Assembly: GCA_938021205.1 (NCBI GenBank)
Contig: CALIGI010000260.1
Coordinates: forward strand, 1-32,854
Direction of reading: 5' to 3'
From: an uncultured Pseudanabaenaceae cyanobacterium
GTDB taxonomy: Bacteria; Cyanobacteriota; Cyanobacteriia; PCC-9006; JAAUQQ01
Length of the DNA: 32,854 nucleotides
The notes under the pieces: model-generated
The model's input: the letters and a program-made list of their open reading frames with translations, nothing else
Database searches by the model: none
Told to the model about the DNA's origin: nothing
Made by a program: the position numbers and the translations under genes
In this document: piece after piece, positions 13,947-22,261 of the stretch
Layout: each line of letters opens with the position of its first letter
Position numbering within the stretch: position 1 is the stretch's first letter

Positions 13947-16385
13947 TTACTCATCCGTTGTAGTCGTACTAAGGGCGCTGAGTGCGAGCCATTCCTCTAC
14001 TAAAGCCTCGTTCCACAACCATTGAGTCTCTGGATTGAGACCCAGTGTTCGGGGATTAAAGGATTCAAAATCCTCAGCCGCAACAAAGTCATAACCATTG
14101 ATGGCTGAGTTGAGCAACTCAGCCTGCTTCCCCACCGGCTCTTTCATCGCGAGATTTTGCTGAATCAAAGCCAGACCCGCCTTGGCAGATAAATACAGTC
14201 GGCGAGCCTCAGAATCATCCTGCCCTTTTAGCTGTTTTACAGCCTGCTGCCATTGCTCCTGGGCATCATCTAAGTCTCCTTTAGCATAGGCAGCAAACCC
14301 TAAGGCGGTTAGATAACGACCATTGCCAGGATCTTTTTTCAGGGCAAAATACCAAGCTCGATAGGAGTTATCAAACTTTTTAGGACCTAGCTCAGACGCA
14401 AATTGCTTTTGCCAATGCAAGCGCCCTAATAAAAATTGGATTTCTGGTGCTTCATTCTCTCGCCCCGGAACGTTGAGTGCTGTTTCAGCCCCCTCTAAAA
14501 CATTGCGATTGAGTAGCTGTTCTGAGAGTAGATTTCCCGCCTCTAAATCACCTGATTGGTATGCATCAATTGCATTTTCCACCAGGCTAGTGGTTTCACG
14601 AAAGTCCTTCGGACTACTGGGAGTAGTGTCTTCAAAAGGACTTTGGGCGGAGCGATCGGTAACCCGACCAATCCCCCAACCCGCTCCCCCAATGAGGGCA
14701 ATGGCAGCAATTCCGCCCAAGGCTAATAGCAGAGGGCGTTTAGAACGGCGAGCCCCAGACTGAGCACCCTTCCATGGGGAAGAGAGTTGACGGTCTCCAG
14801 ATGCTGTCAAGTCATCGCTATCGCTGAGCGTTAAGGCCGTTGCCAGATCAATCCGACCAGGCCCGTCGTCATCGGATGGAGTATCGCTGCTGAGAGCGCC
14901 ACGAGAAGGGCGACGACCTGAATCAACCAACGCTAAATCTCCCCCGTTATTACTTAGGTGAGGATTAGGATCTAAGTCAAGGGTTGATGCAGTGCTAGCA
15001 TCCTCCTCCCAGAGGCTGAGAGTGGCTGGCGCTGCACTATAAAGCCCTGGCACAGCGGCAGGCTCCACAGCCAAATTTCGGGAACCAGATAGTTCATCTG
15101 CCTCTACTTCACCATTGGGACGGACCAGGCGTCCTTCAAAATTGGTTTGCAGATATAGAATCGGCAAGGCCCAGTAGAGCTGATTAGAGCCATAACTTGA
15201 AATCAACCCCTGGCGAGCACGGCAAAGGCTCACATCCAAGGGATGGCCAAACTTAAGGTTGCGATAGAACAGGCGGCTGAGGTTGAGGGCAACCTGATCA
15301 GGGATGCGTTCAGCCATAGCCAAAACACTGGGAATACCTCGATGGATCAAGGCTTCTGCCAGGGTGCGCTCGCCCTTTAGATCAAATTCATCACTGGTGG
15401 CAGCTTGGGTTCCCAGGCAAGAGTTAAAGACCGCGAGCTTGATGCCATTGTTCACAAGCAATCCAGCGAGGTCATCTCCATTGAGGCTTTCGGTGAGGCC
15501 AGTGTTTGCATTGACCAAGTGAAGCTTCCCTCCGCAGGCACCGGGGCTACTGTGACCGGCAAAGTGGAAGACTTGATAGTGGGCCTGCTCCAACATCTGG
15601 GTCAGGGCCTCTCGGCCCGGCTGCTCCAACAGCGTGAGTTCAATGTGAGGGTAATGACTGGGGCGATCGCTACTGCGGTGGCTGCCCAGCTCCTGCTGAA
15701 GCTGCATGGCTTCCCGCTTAAGTTCAAGATTAGCTTGATCTGTTGGGGCAGACAGCACCATGAGGATTTGCAGAGCAGGGGGGAGAGGCGGCTCGGTGAG
15801 GGTGTGCCGCTGGGCCGGAGCAACGGTGGTAAAGCTGCTGTGGTAACGAGAGAAAACAATATCGGTAGAAGCAGCCAAGGGACGATTAGCAGCATGGAGC
15901 ACCTCCCAGGGCAGACGCTGGATGCGATCGCCCTTCATTCCCAGGCGCAAACGCAGGGGCTGTTCATGGTTTTGGGCCACTCCCTGGGCCATCACCCAAG
16001 CATCTCGAATGGTGCCTTGGAAAAGAGCATCGTAGAGCTCTTGGCCAAGCTGTACCAGTGCAGGCTCTGGCGCGATCGCAGCTCCCGAGCTGGGATTAAC
16101 ACCTGTCAGCGCTCCCTCAGCTTGGAGCGGATTCAAAGTGATGACCTTATAGGTCTCGCCTCCCCCTCCATTGCCATCAGCTAGGGGGACTCCCCCCGAG
16201 CTATCCCGATTGACAAATTCAGCCAGGGGCTCGGTAAAGACCTGGCGGGCACGGGCAAGCCAATCGTCCACAGGCCATTGCACCTGCTCTTCAGCTAGGG
16301 GCACACCGGGCTCCATCCACTCCACACGAACTAAATATTCGTCAGAACGAACCGGCGTAATTGATAGATGAAACTCCTGCACCAT
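13947..16385 (-). CDS. CHAT-domain protease-like protein with membrane anchor and helical repeats
   Basis: This 812-residue protein has an N-terminal region typical of cyanobacterial CHAT proteins (1-200, with RLPWEVLHA near 157-165). A CHAT (caspase-like) peptidase domain spans about 205-415. The catalytic-type His is His278 in FHFAGHSS and the Cys is Cys323 in VFNSCLG; both are intact. A Ser/Asp-rich linker (430-545) precedes one transmembrane segment (551-575, LLLALGGIAAIALIGGAGWG). A tail of helical repeats (about 600-790) resembles TPRs (YRAWYFALKKDPGNGRYLTALGFAAYAKGD). Orientation is probably CHAT in the cytoplasm and repeats on the far side, or the reverse. CHAT proteases act in bacterial defence and cell-death-like pathways, but this substrate is unknown. 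The gene stands alone, with pyrE 408 bases upstream on the same strand. Confidence 0.88.
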   Translation of the reverse strand: MVQEFHLSITPVRSDEYLVRVEWMEPGVPLAEEQVQWPVDDWLARARQVFTEPLAEFVNRDSSGGVPLADGNGGGGETYKVITLNPLQAEGALTGVNPSSGAAIAPEPALVQLGQELYDALFQGTIRDAWVMAQGVAQNHEQPLRLRLGMKGDRIQRLPWEVLHAANRPLAASTDIVFSRYHSSFTTVAPAQRHTLTEPPLPPALQILMVLSAPTDQANLELKREAMQLQQELGSHRSSDRPSHYPHIELTLLEQPGREALTQMLEQAHYQVFHFAGHSSPGACGGKLHLVNANTGLTESLNGDDLAGLLVNNGIKLAVFNSCLGTQAATSDEFDLKGERTLAEALIHRGIPSVLAMAERIPDQVALNLSRLFYRNLKFGHPLDVSLCRARQGLISSYGSNQLYWALPILYLQTNFEGRLVRPNGEVEADELSGSRNLAVEPAAVPGLYSAAPATLSLWEEDASTASTLDLDPNPHLSNNGGDLALVDSGRRPSRGALSSDTPSDDDGPGRIDLATALTLSDSDDLTASGDRQLSSPWKGAQSGARRSKRPLLLALGGIAAIALIGGAGWGIGRVTDRSAQSPFEDTTPSSPKDFRETTSLVENAIDAYQSGDLEAGNLLSEQLLNRNVLEGAETALNVPGRENEAPEIQFLLGRLHWQKQFASELGPKKFDNSYRAWYFALKKDPGNGRYLTALGFAAYAKGDLDDAQEQWQQAVKQLKGQDDSEARRLYLSAKAGLALIQQNLAMKEPVGKQAELLNSAINGYDFVAAEDFESFNPRTLGLNPETQWLWNEALVEEWLALSALSTTTTDE

Positions 16386-16793
16386 GGCTCAATGCACTCC
16401 CCCAGTGGGAAAACGGTAGATAGTCGAGTCTTTGTTCAAAGCATCCTTTGCTGACTACGGATTGGGCCAGGGCGACTCAGGATAATTCTCACCGAAGTTT
16501 GGCATTTCTTCAGACTTTCAAAAAGAGGCCCTAGCCCCCATGGAGCATCACCTAATTCCCAAAAAACTCAGAACGTAGCAATGGAGATCAATGGGGCATG
16601 GAACAGACCTGCACTTAACATCTTGGCAAAAACTATTCTTTGTAAAATATTTTTCTCGCAAAGTAAGTTCAATTACTTAATAAAATTCTGCAATGTTGGT
16701 TGAGAGCAATCGTGGACCCTGCTCCTGTTATCCGGTGAGCTTAGAGTCCATTGGCATCCAGCATCGTGAGCTGGATGCCAACTTAATAGAGAC
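16386..16793. other. Gene-free gap between pyrE and the CHAT gene
   Basis: The 408 bases contain a hairpin near pyrE (16751-16781, listed separately) and an AT-rich stretch around 16637-16690. This stretch could hold the promoter of the leftward CHAT gene, but no clear -35/-10 pair is visible. No gene is supported on either strand. Confidence 0.4.
16751..16781 (-). terminator. Perfect 12-bp hairpin after pyrE
   Basis: TTGGCATCCAGC pairs perfectly with GCTGGATGCCAA around a 7-base loop, 13 bases past the pyrE stop. There is only a weak U-tract on the minus strand, so it is a terminator or transcript-end stabiliser. Confidence 0.65.
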
Positions 16794-17396
16794 TTAGGAC
16801 TGGAGCGATCGCCAGCGATCGCGGACTTCCTCAATCTTAAACAAAGACTCAAACTTCAACCCTTCCTGGGCATAGAGTTCCGCCCCTCCTTGCTGGCGAT
16901 CCACCAAGGCCAAAATGCGGTCCACACCATACCCTGCATCTCTTAGGCGTTCTACGGCTTGGAGCGCAGACTTGCCCGTAGTAACCACATCTTCTAAAAC
17001 CACCACATTCGTTCCAGGCTCCAGCGTCAGTCCCTCAATGTAAGCCTGGGTACCATGACCCTTCGCAGCCTTACGAATAATCAAAGGTGCAATGCTTTGC
17101 CCTTCATATACCCCCACGACACTCACCGCAGTAACCATGGGATCTGCCCCGAGAGTTAGCCCAGCCACAGCATTACAGCCTTCGGGAAGCATCTCCAGCA
17201 GAAGACGACCCATGGCAACCGAGCCTTCGGGATGCAAAGTGACTTGTTTCCCATTGACGTAGTAATTGCTACGCTGGCCTGAGGTTAAAACAAAATCCCC
17301 TTCGCGATAGGCCAACTCACAAAAAAGATCGAGTAGCTGCTGGCGAAGCATCGTGGAGTCCGTTGTTAGCCATGGGCTGGACGCAGAATTCGTCAT
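16794..17396 (-). CDS. pyrE: Orotate phosphoribosyltransferase
   Basis: PyrE joins orotate to PRPP to make orotidine 5'-phosphate in UMP synthesis, in the cytosol. The 200-residue length is normal. Features seen are the substrate loop FVLTSGQRSNYYVNGKQVTLHPEG, the flexible loop IIRKAAKGHGT with catalytic Lys, and the PRPP-binding motif VVVLEDVVTTGKS. The loop has Ala where many members have Glu (RKAAKGHG rather than RKEAKGHG). ATG 17396 was chosen; an ATG 15 codons later would give a shorter start with less family-conserved sequence. A 12-bp hairpin follows. No other pyrimidine gene is nearby. Confidence 0.97.
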   Translation of the reverse strand: MTNSASSPWLTTDSTMLRQQLLDLFCELAYREGDFVLTSGQRSNYYVNGKQVTLHPEGSVAMGRLLLEMLPEGCNAVAGLTLGADPMVTAVSVVGVYEGQSIAPLIIRKAAKGHGTQAYIEGLTLEPGTNVVVLEDVVTTGKSALQAVERLRDAGYGVDRILALVDRQQGGAELYAQEGLKFESLFKIEEVRDRWRSLQS

Positions 17397-17682
17397 CTTG
17401 ATTGGGATACTAGGTAATAGAGATCGTAGCTTAATGCCTGACCAAAGAATAAGCTAAAATCCGTGACCTGGATGCCGGGTAACCCCTACCAAAGCAATTG
17501 AGAGATAGGGTTTCCCACTGCCGACTCCATCGCTCCACAGAACCATAAACTCAATGTTGATGATTGCCTAAATCCATTGTTTGGGAAAGATTTCCCCCAC
17601 AACAGTGATACTTTGCACTGGGCGAAATAATCTGGCCGCGCTATAAGAGGCTAGTCCAACTATCCTCCTCGAGGCTTTCTTG

Positions 17683-18102
17683 ATGAAACTCCACCTAAAA
17701 TTACTACTGGGGACTTTAGTCCTTGCTGCCAGCGGCACAATCATTGCTCCTGTAGAGGCTCAGCAACTACCCGACACCGACTCCTGGGGTGCAACCCTGA
17801 ACAAGGCTTTTAACGATTCTGGCGATATTTTCGACAGCCAAACCACCGTAGGTAACCTGCGCACCATGTTTGGAACGGGCGCAGGCATATTTCGTCGCGG
17901 TAACTACCCTGAAATTGCCATTGAGCGAGACTCCAAGCTGATTGAGCAGGTGTATAGAAACATGCTTCAGGATCAGATCGCTAGCGATCCTGAGATTCGC
18001 GTGATTGATTTGCCGAATCCTTTTGAAAGTTCTTTACTCGTGGAGCCTTCCATTTTCTCTCGCCAGGCAAACGGCACGGAATTTGTGTATAAGCCGTTCT
18101 AG
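17683..18102 (+). CDS. Small secreted protein of unknown function
   Basis: The 139-residue product starts with a typical signal peptide: basic MKLHLK, a hydrophobic core, and a likely signal peptidase I cut after Val-Glu-Ala (about residue 26). The mature protein of about 113 residues has no Cys and no motif that I recognise. It contains TMFGTGAGIFRRGNYPEIAIERDSKLIEQVY and a proline-marked middle. The ATG at 17683 has GAGG about 8 bases upstream; the TTG at 17680 is less likely. It is followed by a perfect 17-bp stem terminator. It is probably periplasmic or lumenal, possibly a small cyanobacteria-specific protein. Confidence 0.7.
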   Translation: MKLHLKLLLGTLVLAASGTIIAPVEAQQLPDTDSWGATLNKAFNDSGDIFDSQTTVGNLRTMFGTGAGIFRRGNYPEIAIERDSKLIEQVYRNMLQDQIASDPEIRVIDLPNPFESSLLVEPSIFSRQANGTEFVYKPF

Positions 18103-18135
18103 TCTTGGATTAATCTGCGTCTAAGCGGCTTATAC

Positions 18136-18176
18136 GTAAAAGGCGTTAACCCTGATCTAGGGTTAACGCCTTTTAC
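18136..18176. terminator. Perfect 17-bp hairpin terminator
   Basis: GTAAAAGGCGTTAACCC pairs with its exact complement, GGGTTAACGCCTTTTAC, across a 7-base loop. It lies between the secreted-protein gene (plus) and the tRNA (minus), and the A/T-rich outer ends suit termination in both directions. Confidence 0.85.
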
Positions 18177-18227
18177 ATGCCAAACCTTTCTGCTGAACCT
18201 CAAGGTCCTTAAGCAAGGTCAAAAAAA

Positions 18228-18300
18228 TCCAGGGTACAGGAGTTGAACCTGTCTAAGGCGAATTATGAGTTCGCTGCCTCAACCGCTCGGCCAACCCTGG
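18228..18300 (-). tRNA. tRNA with anticodon CAU, probably tRNA-Ile2 (lysidine type)
   Basis: A full cloverleaf on the minus strand: acceptor CCAGGGT/ACCCTGG, D-arm GGCCGAGCGGTTGAGGC, and anticodon stem GCGAA/TTCGC with loop CTCATAA. The T-arm is ACAGGTTCAACTCCTGT and the discriminator base is A. The length is 73 nt, CCA is not encoded, and a run of seven T follows. The CAU anticodon fits Met or Ile2. The TGGC...GGTT D-arm and ACTCATAAT loop resemble the chloroplast trnI-CAU pattern, which favours Ile2, but elongator Met is not excluded. Confidence 0.9.
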
Positions 18301-18578
18301 CAATACATTGCACTAGCCCACTGAATTCCTGGGAACTCCAGGCTGCGCTAATTTTCTCCGTATAGCTTATCTCAGTTCCGCAAAACTGGGGCCTTAGACA
18401 AGCCAATTTATAAGGTAAGCTTGGGCGGAATATTCATAGAGATTGTTCACTGCAATCTAACCTACAAAGAAGATTAAAGTATTTTCGAAAGTTTAGGTTT
18501 CACGCTTGACAGTTCATTCTAAACAAGATGGGCTCGACTAAATTTAGGGCTATGCCCCGCCTTTTTAGCTGAATTGCC

Positions 18579-19340
18579 ATGCCTGCTAAGCCTATGACCT
18601 CCAAGCCTATGAGCAAGTCATCTGCAAAATCTGCTCCCGCCCAAACGGTTCGCTTGCGGGCATCGCTCCTGTACACGCTATCCATGCTGTTCTTGATGAT
18701 CGTAGCAGGCATTATTGGCATGACCCTGGGCAACAGCTTGGGACGGGATGCCCTCAAAGGAGTGACCCAACCAGACTTTGGTCTAAGTAGCCGAACAACG
18801 ACCCGTGAAGATGAGGATGAGCCAGCGCCGGGCCAAGAAGTCGCATTCATTTCAGAAGCCGAAGTCCTGACTCAAGTCAAGGAGCGATTAGCCAATAACG
18901 GAGCAGCCCCTTCCAAGCCCATCGTTCCAGCAGAAGCTGCTGCTGCCATTCAAGAAGACACTGAAGGCGATCGCCCCAATCAAGTGGGCTTCCCCATCGT
19001 CAGCAAGGACGGCGGTGTGCTCATGGAAGTGGTAGGCGTCCAACCCGACGGAAGTTCCTTTGTCCTAGACGTCAACCTCCGCAACGAAGGCACCAAGCCC
19101 GTCCGCTTTCTCTATAGCTTCTTAGACGTAACAGATGATCAGAACCGTCCTCTAAGTGCCACAGCGGAAGGCTTACCGGGTGAGTTACAGCCCTTGAGTG
19201 ATACGTTCTCCGGTCGGATTCGGATTCCAAAGGCTTTACTGGAAGGCGTCGATAGTTTAGTTGTTTCCCTCACGGACTATCCTGAGCAAAAAATCCAACT
19301 CAAGCTCTCGGGAATTCCCATGGTTACGAACGGCAATTGA
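18579..19340 (+). CDS. Unknown single-pass membrane protein with periplasmic beta domain
   Basis: The 253-residue protein has a basic, Ser/Lys-rich N terminus (1-28) and one strong transmembrane segment at about 30-54 (LLYTLSMLFLMIVAGIIGMTL). An acidic, Pro/Ala-rich linker (about 65-125) follows. A beta-rich C-terminal domain of about 110 residues (SKDGGVLMEVVGVQPDGSSF, RFLYSFLDVTDDQN, SGRIRIPKALL) resembles a DUF4352/immunoglobulin-like fold by its pattern, but I cannot name a family. The topology suggests a cytoplasmic N terminus and an external domain. The ATG at 18579 was chosen; the residues before it show no coding sign. It precedes the CNNM-type gene by 91 bases on the same strand. Confidence 0.7.
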   Translation: MPAKPMTSKPMSKSSAKSAPAQTVRLRASLLYTLSMLFLMIVAGIIGMTLGNSLGRDALKGVTQPDFGLSSRTTTREDEDEPAPGQEVAFISEAEVLTQVKERLANNGAAPSKPIVPAEAAAAIQEDTEGDRPNQVGFPIVSKDGGVLMEVVGVQPDGSSFVLDVNLRNEGTKPVRFLYSFLDVTDDQNRPLSATAEGLPGELQPLSDTFSGRIRIPKALLEGVDSLVVSLTDYPEQKIQLKLSGIPMVTNGN

Positions 19341-19431
19341 TTTTTAGCATGGGCCTCGACACCTAGCCCAACGGCTCGACGAAGGACAGTTATTTGGATT
19401 TAGCGAAAGAAAGGAGCGGCCCTGGGCAAGG

Positions 19432-20829
19432 ATGCAGAGCTTGTTGACTTGGGGGGATGGATTGCAGCGGCTGGCCATTATTCTAGGCCTGATTTCGCTG
19501 AATGCTTTTTTTGTAGCAACAGAATTTGCGGTAGTGTCCGTGCGGCGATCGCGCATGGGTCAACTCGCCACAGCGGGAGATGCCTCGGCGAGAACCGTGC
19601 AAAAGCTCCAGCGCCGCATCACCCGACTACTCTCCACGACTCAGCTGGGAATTACCCTCTCCAGTCTGGCCTTAGGCTGGATTGGTGAAAGCACCGTGGG
19701 CGAATTAGTCCGCCATATGTTGACTCAATTAGCAACACATCCCAACCTTGGAGGAGAGCTGGCCCAGCGAGAATGGCTGGTCCACAGCCTGTCTCTACCC
19801 ATTGCTTTTTTAAGCGTCGCCTACCTCCAGATCGTCCTAGGAGAACTTTGCCCCAAGGCCTTGGCCTTGCTATACCCTGAGCAACTCGCTCGTTTGCTCG
19901 GCCCCTTTGGCTGGACCATTGCCCGAGTCTTTGCTCCCCTAATTTCGCTGCTAGATTTCTCCACCCGCATCTTTCTACACTTCTGTGGGATTCGCTATCA
20001 CAGCATTCCTGGCATGGGCCAGGTTACAGCTCAGGAATTACAGTTCATTATCGAAACCGATAGTGAGTCCGGCCTTCAAGCCCAAGAGCGTCAACTGCTC
20101 AGCAACGTCTTTGAATTTTCAACGGTTTCCGCAGGAGAAGTTATGGTGCCGCGCGGGAGCGTGGTGACCCTGCCCCACAAAGCTGTATTCGCAGATTTAT
20201 TAGAAGTCATGGAAGCCAGCGGCCACAGCATTTACCCTGTGATTGCAGATTCCTTGGATGAAGTTTTAGGAGTGGTGGACTTCCGAGCCTTAGCAGAGCC
20301 CTTGAGGCAAAATGCCCTGCAATTAAATACCAGCCTAGTGCCCTGGCTTCAGGATGTGCAATTTGTGCCGGAATCCATGGCATTACAAGAACTCCTGGGT
20401 CTCATGCAGCAAGCAGATCAAGGCTTTGCCATTGTTGTGGACGAATATGGTGGCACAGCAGGTCTCATTACGCTCATGGACCTCATGGAAGAGGTCTTTG
20501 ATGGTGCAGCCCATCGTAGTGCCCTCAACGATCCCCGATTCAAACGGTTAGATGAGCAAACCTACCAAATCCAAGCCCAGGTAGAGTTGGAAGAGGTCAA
20601 CGACTATCTGGATTTAGATTTCCCGCTGTCCGAAACCTACACAACCCTGGGGGGATTTCTTATTCATTTACTCCAGCATGTGCCACAGGTCGGAGAAAGC
20701 CGACGATATAAAAATGCTCAGCTGCAGGTGCTATCTGTTGATAGCACAAGGTTGCAATGGATTCAGCTTGCTATCTCGCCCCAGGGAAATACTTCTGTCA
20801 CAGAAGAGACAAAGGGAATAGAGAACTGA
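19432..20829 (+). CDS. CNNM/HlyC-CorC family CBS-domain membrane protein
   Basis: The 465-residue protein has a DUF21 (CNNM) membrane domain at about 10-195 with several hydrophobic segments and the motif VLGELCPKALAL. A tandem CBS-domain module follows at about 230-350, marked by GEVMVPRGSV and IVVDEYGGTAGLITLMDLMEEVF. A CorC/HlyC domain at about 365-445 (PLSETYTTLGGFLIHLLQHVP) ends it. Members are membrane proteins linked to Mg2+/Co2+ efflux or tolerance, and are often annotated as hemolysins. The ATG at 19432 has AGGAG about 16 bases upstream, a long spacing, so the start is fair but not perfect. It probably shares a transcript with the preceding membrane protein. Confidence 0.92.
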   Translation: MQSLLTWGDGLQRLAIILGLISLNAFFVATEFAVVSVRRSRMGQLATAGDASARTVQKLQRRITRLLSTTQLGITLSSLALGWIGESTVGELVRHMLTQLATHPNLGGELAQREWLVHSLSLPIAFLSVAYLQIVLGELCPKALALLYPEQLARLLGPFGWTIARVFAPLISLLDFSTRIFLHFCGIRYHSIPGMGQVTAQELQFIIETDSESGLQAQERQLLSNVFEFSTVSAGEVMVPRGSVVTLPHKAVFADLLEVMEASGHSIYPVIADSLDEVLGVVDFRALAEPLRQNALQLNTSLVPWLQDVQFVPESMALQELLGLMQQADQGFAIVVDEYGGTAGLITLMDLMEEVFDGAAHRSALNDPRFKRLDEQTYQIQAQVELEEVNDYLDLDFPLSETYTTLGGFLIHLLQHVPQVGESRRYKNAQLQVLSVDSTRLQWIQLAISPQGNTSVTEETKGIEN

Positions 20830-21001
20830 ATCTATCCTCAAATGAACCCCAGGCTTAGCCATATATTCTGGACTGTGCAGGATTACCGACTGGTCGTTGG
20901 AATTCTTTAGGAATATAGACATCATGTTAATATCTGTGTGATTTCGGGATTCGGTTTTGAAGCGTTGGCGTATCAACAGAAATCACAGGGGCAAGTCGTT
21001 T

Positions 21002-21067
21002 ATGACTCAATCTGCTGTGTTTTTCGTAATCATGCGGCAACCGTGGTTGAGGAGTATCGAGGAATAA
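21002..21067 (+). CDS. Possible 21-codon leader ORF before the oxidoreductase
   Basis: ATG at 21002 opens MTQSAVFFVIMRQPWLRSIE and ends at TAA, 6 bases before the oxidoreductase ATG. The closeness suggests possible translational coupling or a leader peptide. No homologue is recognised and it could be chance. The rest of the 244-base gap shows no clear promoter. Confidence 0.2.
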   Translation: MTQSAVFFVIMRQPWLRSIEE

Positions 21068-21073
21068 AACCGC

Positions 21074-22144
21074 ATGTCCCAGAGACAAGCAGCATCTAAC
21101 GGGCAGCGTCAGCTAGCTGCTCCGGTCCGTATTGGTGTCATCGGGGTTGGCAATATGGGTCAGCACCACACCCGGGTGCTGAGTCTGCTGAAGGATGTTG
21201 AGCTCATGGGCGTTTCTGACGTTTCCGTTGAGCGCGGCATTGAAACAGCAGCCAAGTATAGCTGCCGGTTTTTTGAGAATTATCAGGACATGCTGCACCA
21301 TGTGGATGCAGTTTGTATCGCAGTTCCAACTCGTTACCACTATTCCGTGGGCATGGCTTGCCTAGAGGCCGGAGTCCATGCCTTGCTAGAGAAACCCATC
21401 GCAGCGAATATCCGTGAAGCGGAGCTGTTGGTGAATGCAGCGGCAGAGCAGAAATGCCTCTTGCAAGTAGGCCACATTGAGCGGTTTAATCCGGCGTTCC
21501 AGGAGTTAGAGAAAGTCCTGCGCACCGAAGAGATTTTGGCCTTAGAAGCCCATCGTATGAGCCCCCATGCGAATCGGGCCAACGATGTATCGGTGGTATT
21601 GGACTTAATGATCCACGATATTGACTTGATGCTGGAGCTAGCTCAGTCCAAGGTGATTCACATGACGGCTATCGGCAGTCGTGGGGTTCAATCTGGCAAT
21701 CTGGACTATGTGACAGCGACGCTGGGTTTTGCCAATGGCATTGTGGCGACGCTGACGGCGAGCAAGGTGACTCACAAAAAGATTCGTCGTATCGCTGCCC
21801 ATTGCAAGCGATCGTTTACAGAGGCAGATTTTCTGAATAACGAAATCTTGATCCATCGTCAGCTCCAGGGCAATTATCCCCAGGCCTATGGCAAGGTGCT
21901 GTATCGGCAGGATGGCTTGATTGAGCGGGTGCATACGCGCAATACAGAACCTCTCCATGCGGAGTTGGAACATTTCGTCAGTTGTGTCCGGGGGGGCGAT
22001 AATCCTTCGGTGGGTGGTGAGCAGGCCCTGAAAGCGCTGCGGCTGGCAACATCGATTGAAAAGATGGCGCTGAGTGGGGCAGTGATGCAGGAGGAGACGG
22101 TGGATGAGGAGATTGCAGCCGTGATTGCAGCAGCGCAGCAGTAG
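21074..22144 (+). CDS. Gfo/Idh/MocA-family sugar-nucleotide-type oxidoreductase
   Basis: The 356-residue protein has an N-terminal Rossmann fold with VIGVGNMGQHHTRVL (about 23-37) for NAD(P) binding, then ALLEKPIA (the catalytic-type Lys) and the C-terminal domain signature VLDLMIHDIDLMLEL. This family oxidises or reduces sugars, sugar nucleotides or bile pigments; biliverdin reductase is a distant member. The pattern is most like WlbA/UDP-GlcNAc 3-dehydrogenase types, but the substrate is not determinable here. There is no sugar-nucleotide gene cluster nearby. The ATG at 21074 has GAGGAAT upstream at good spacing. A terminator follows between it and the converging hydrolase. Confidence 0.9.
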   Translation: MSQRQAASNGQRQLAAPVRIGVIGVGNMGQHHTRVLSLLKDVELMGVSDVSVERGIETAAKYSCRFFENYQDMLHHVDAVCIAVPTRYHYSVGMACLEAGVHALLEKPIAANIREAELLVNAAAEQKCLLQVGHIERFNPAFQELEKVLRTEEILALEAHRMSPHANRANDVSVVLDLMIHDIDLMLELAQSKVIHMTAIGSRGVQSGNLDYVTATLGFANGIVATLTASKVTHKKIRRIAAHCKRSFTEADFLNNEILIHRQLQGNYPQAYGKVLYRQDGLIERVHTRNTEPLHAELEHFVSCVRGGDNPSVGGEQALKALRLATSIEKMALSGAVMQEETVDEEIAAVIAAAQQ

Positions 22145-22175
22145 TCTGCCCATTCTCACTGGTCTTGATTACATA

Positions 22176-22213
22176 AAGAAGCCCGGATACAACGACATGT
22201 ATCTGGGCTTCTT
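22176..22213. terminator. Hairpin terminator between convergent genes
   Basis: AAGAAGCCCGGATAC pairs with GTATCTGGGCTTCTT, one G-U pair, around an 8-base loop. The T-rich end on the plus side (CTTCTTAT) and the A-rich start suit termination of the oxidoreductase and, on the other strand, of the SGNH hydrolase. Confidence 0.8.
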
Positions 22214-22261
22214 CTTATGTTGGATTAGGTCAGCAAAGGGAGGAGTCTCGCTGAGCCGGTT

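Noticed and set aside
15405..16184. 259-codon plus-strand frame opposite the CHAT gene
   Set aside because: It is a shadow of the CHAT coding sequence, whose motifs and composition are clearly real; the same holds for the many other antisense frames over recognised genes, such as 21638-22159.
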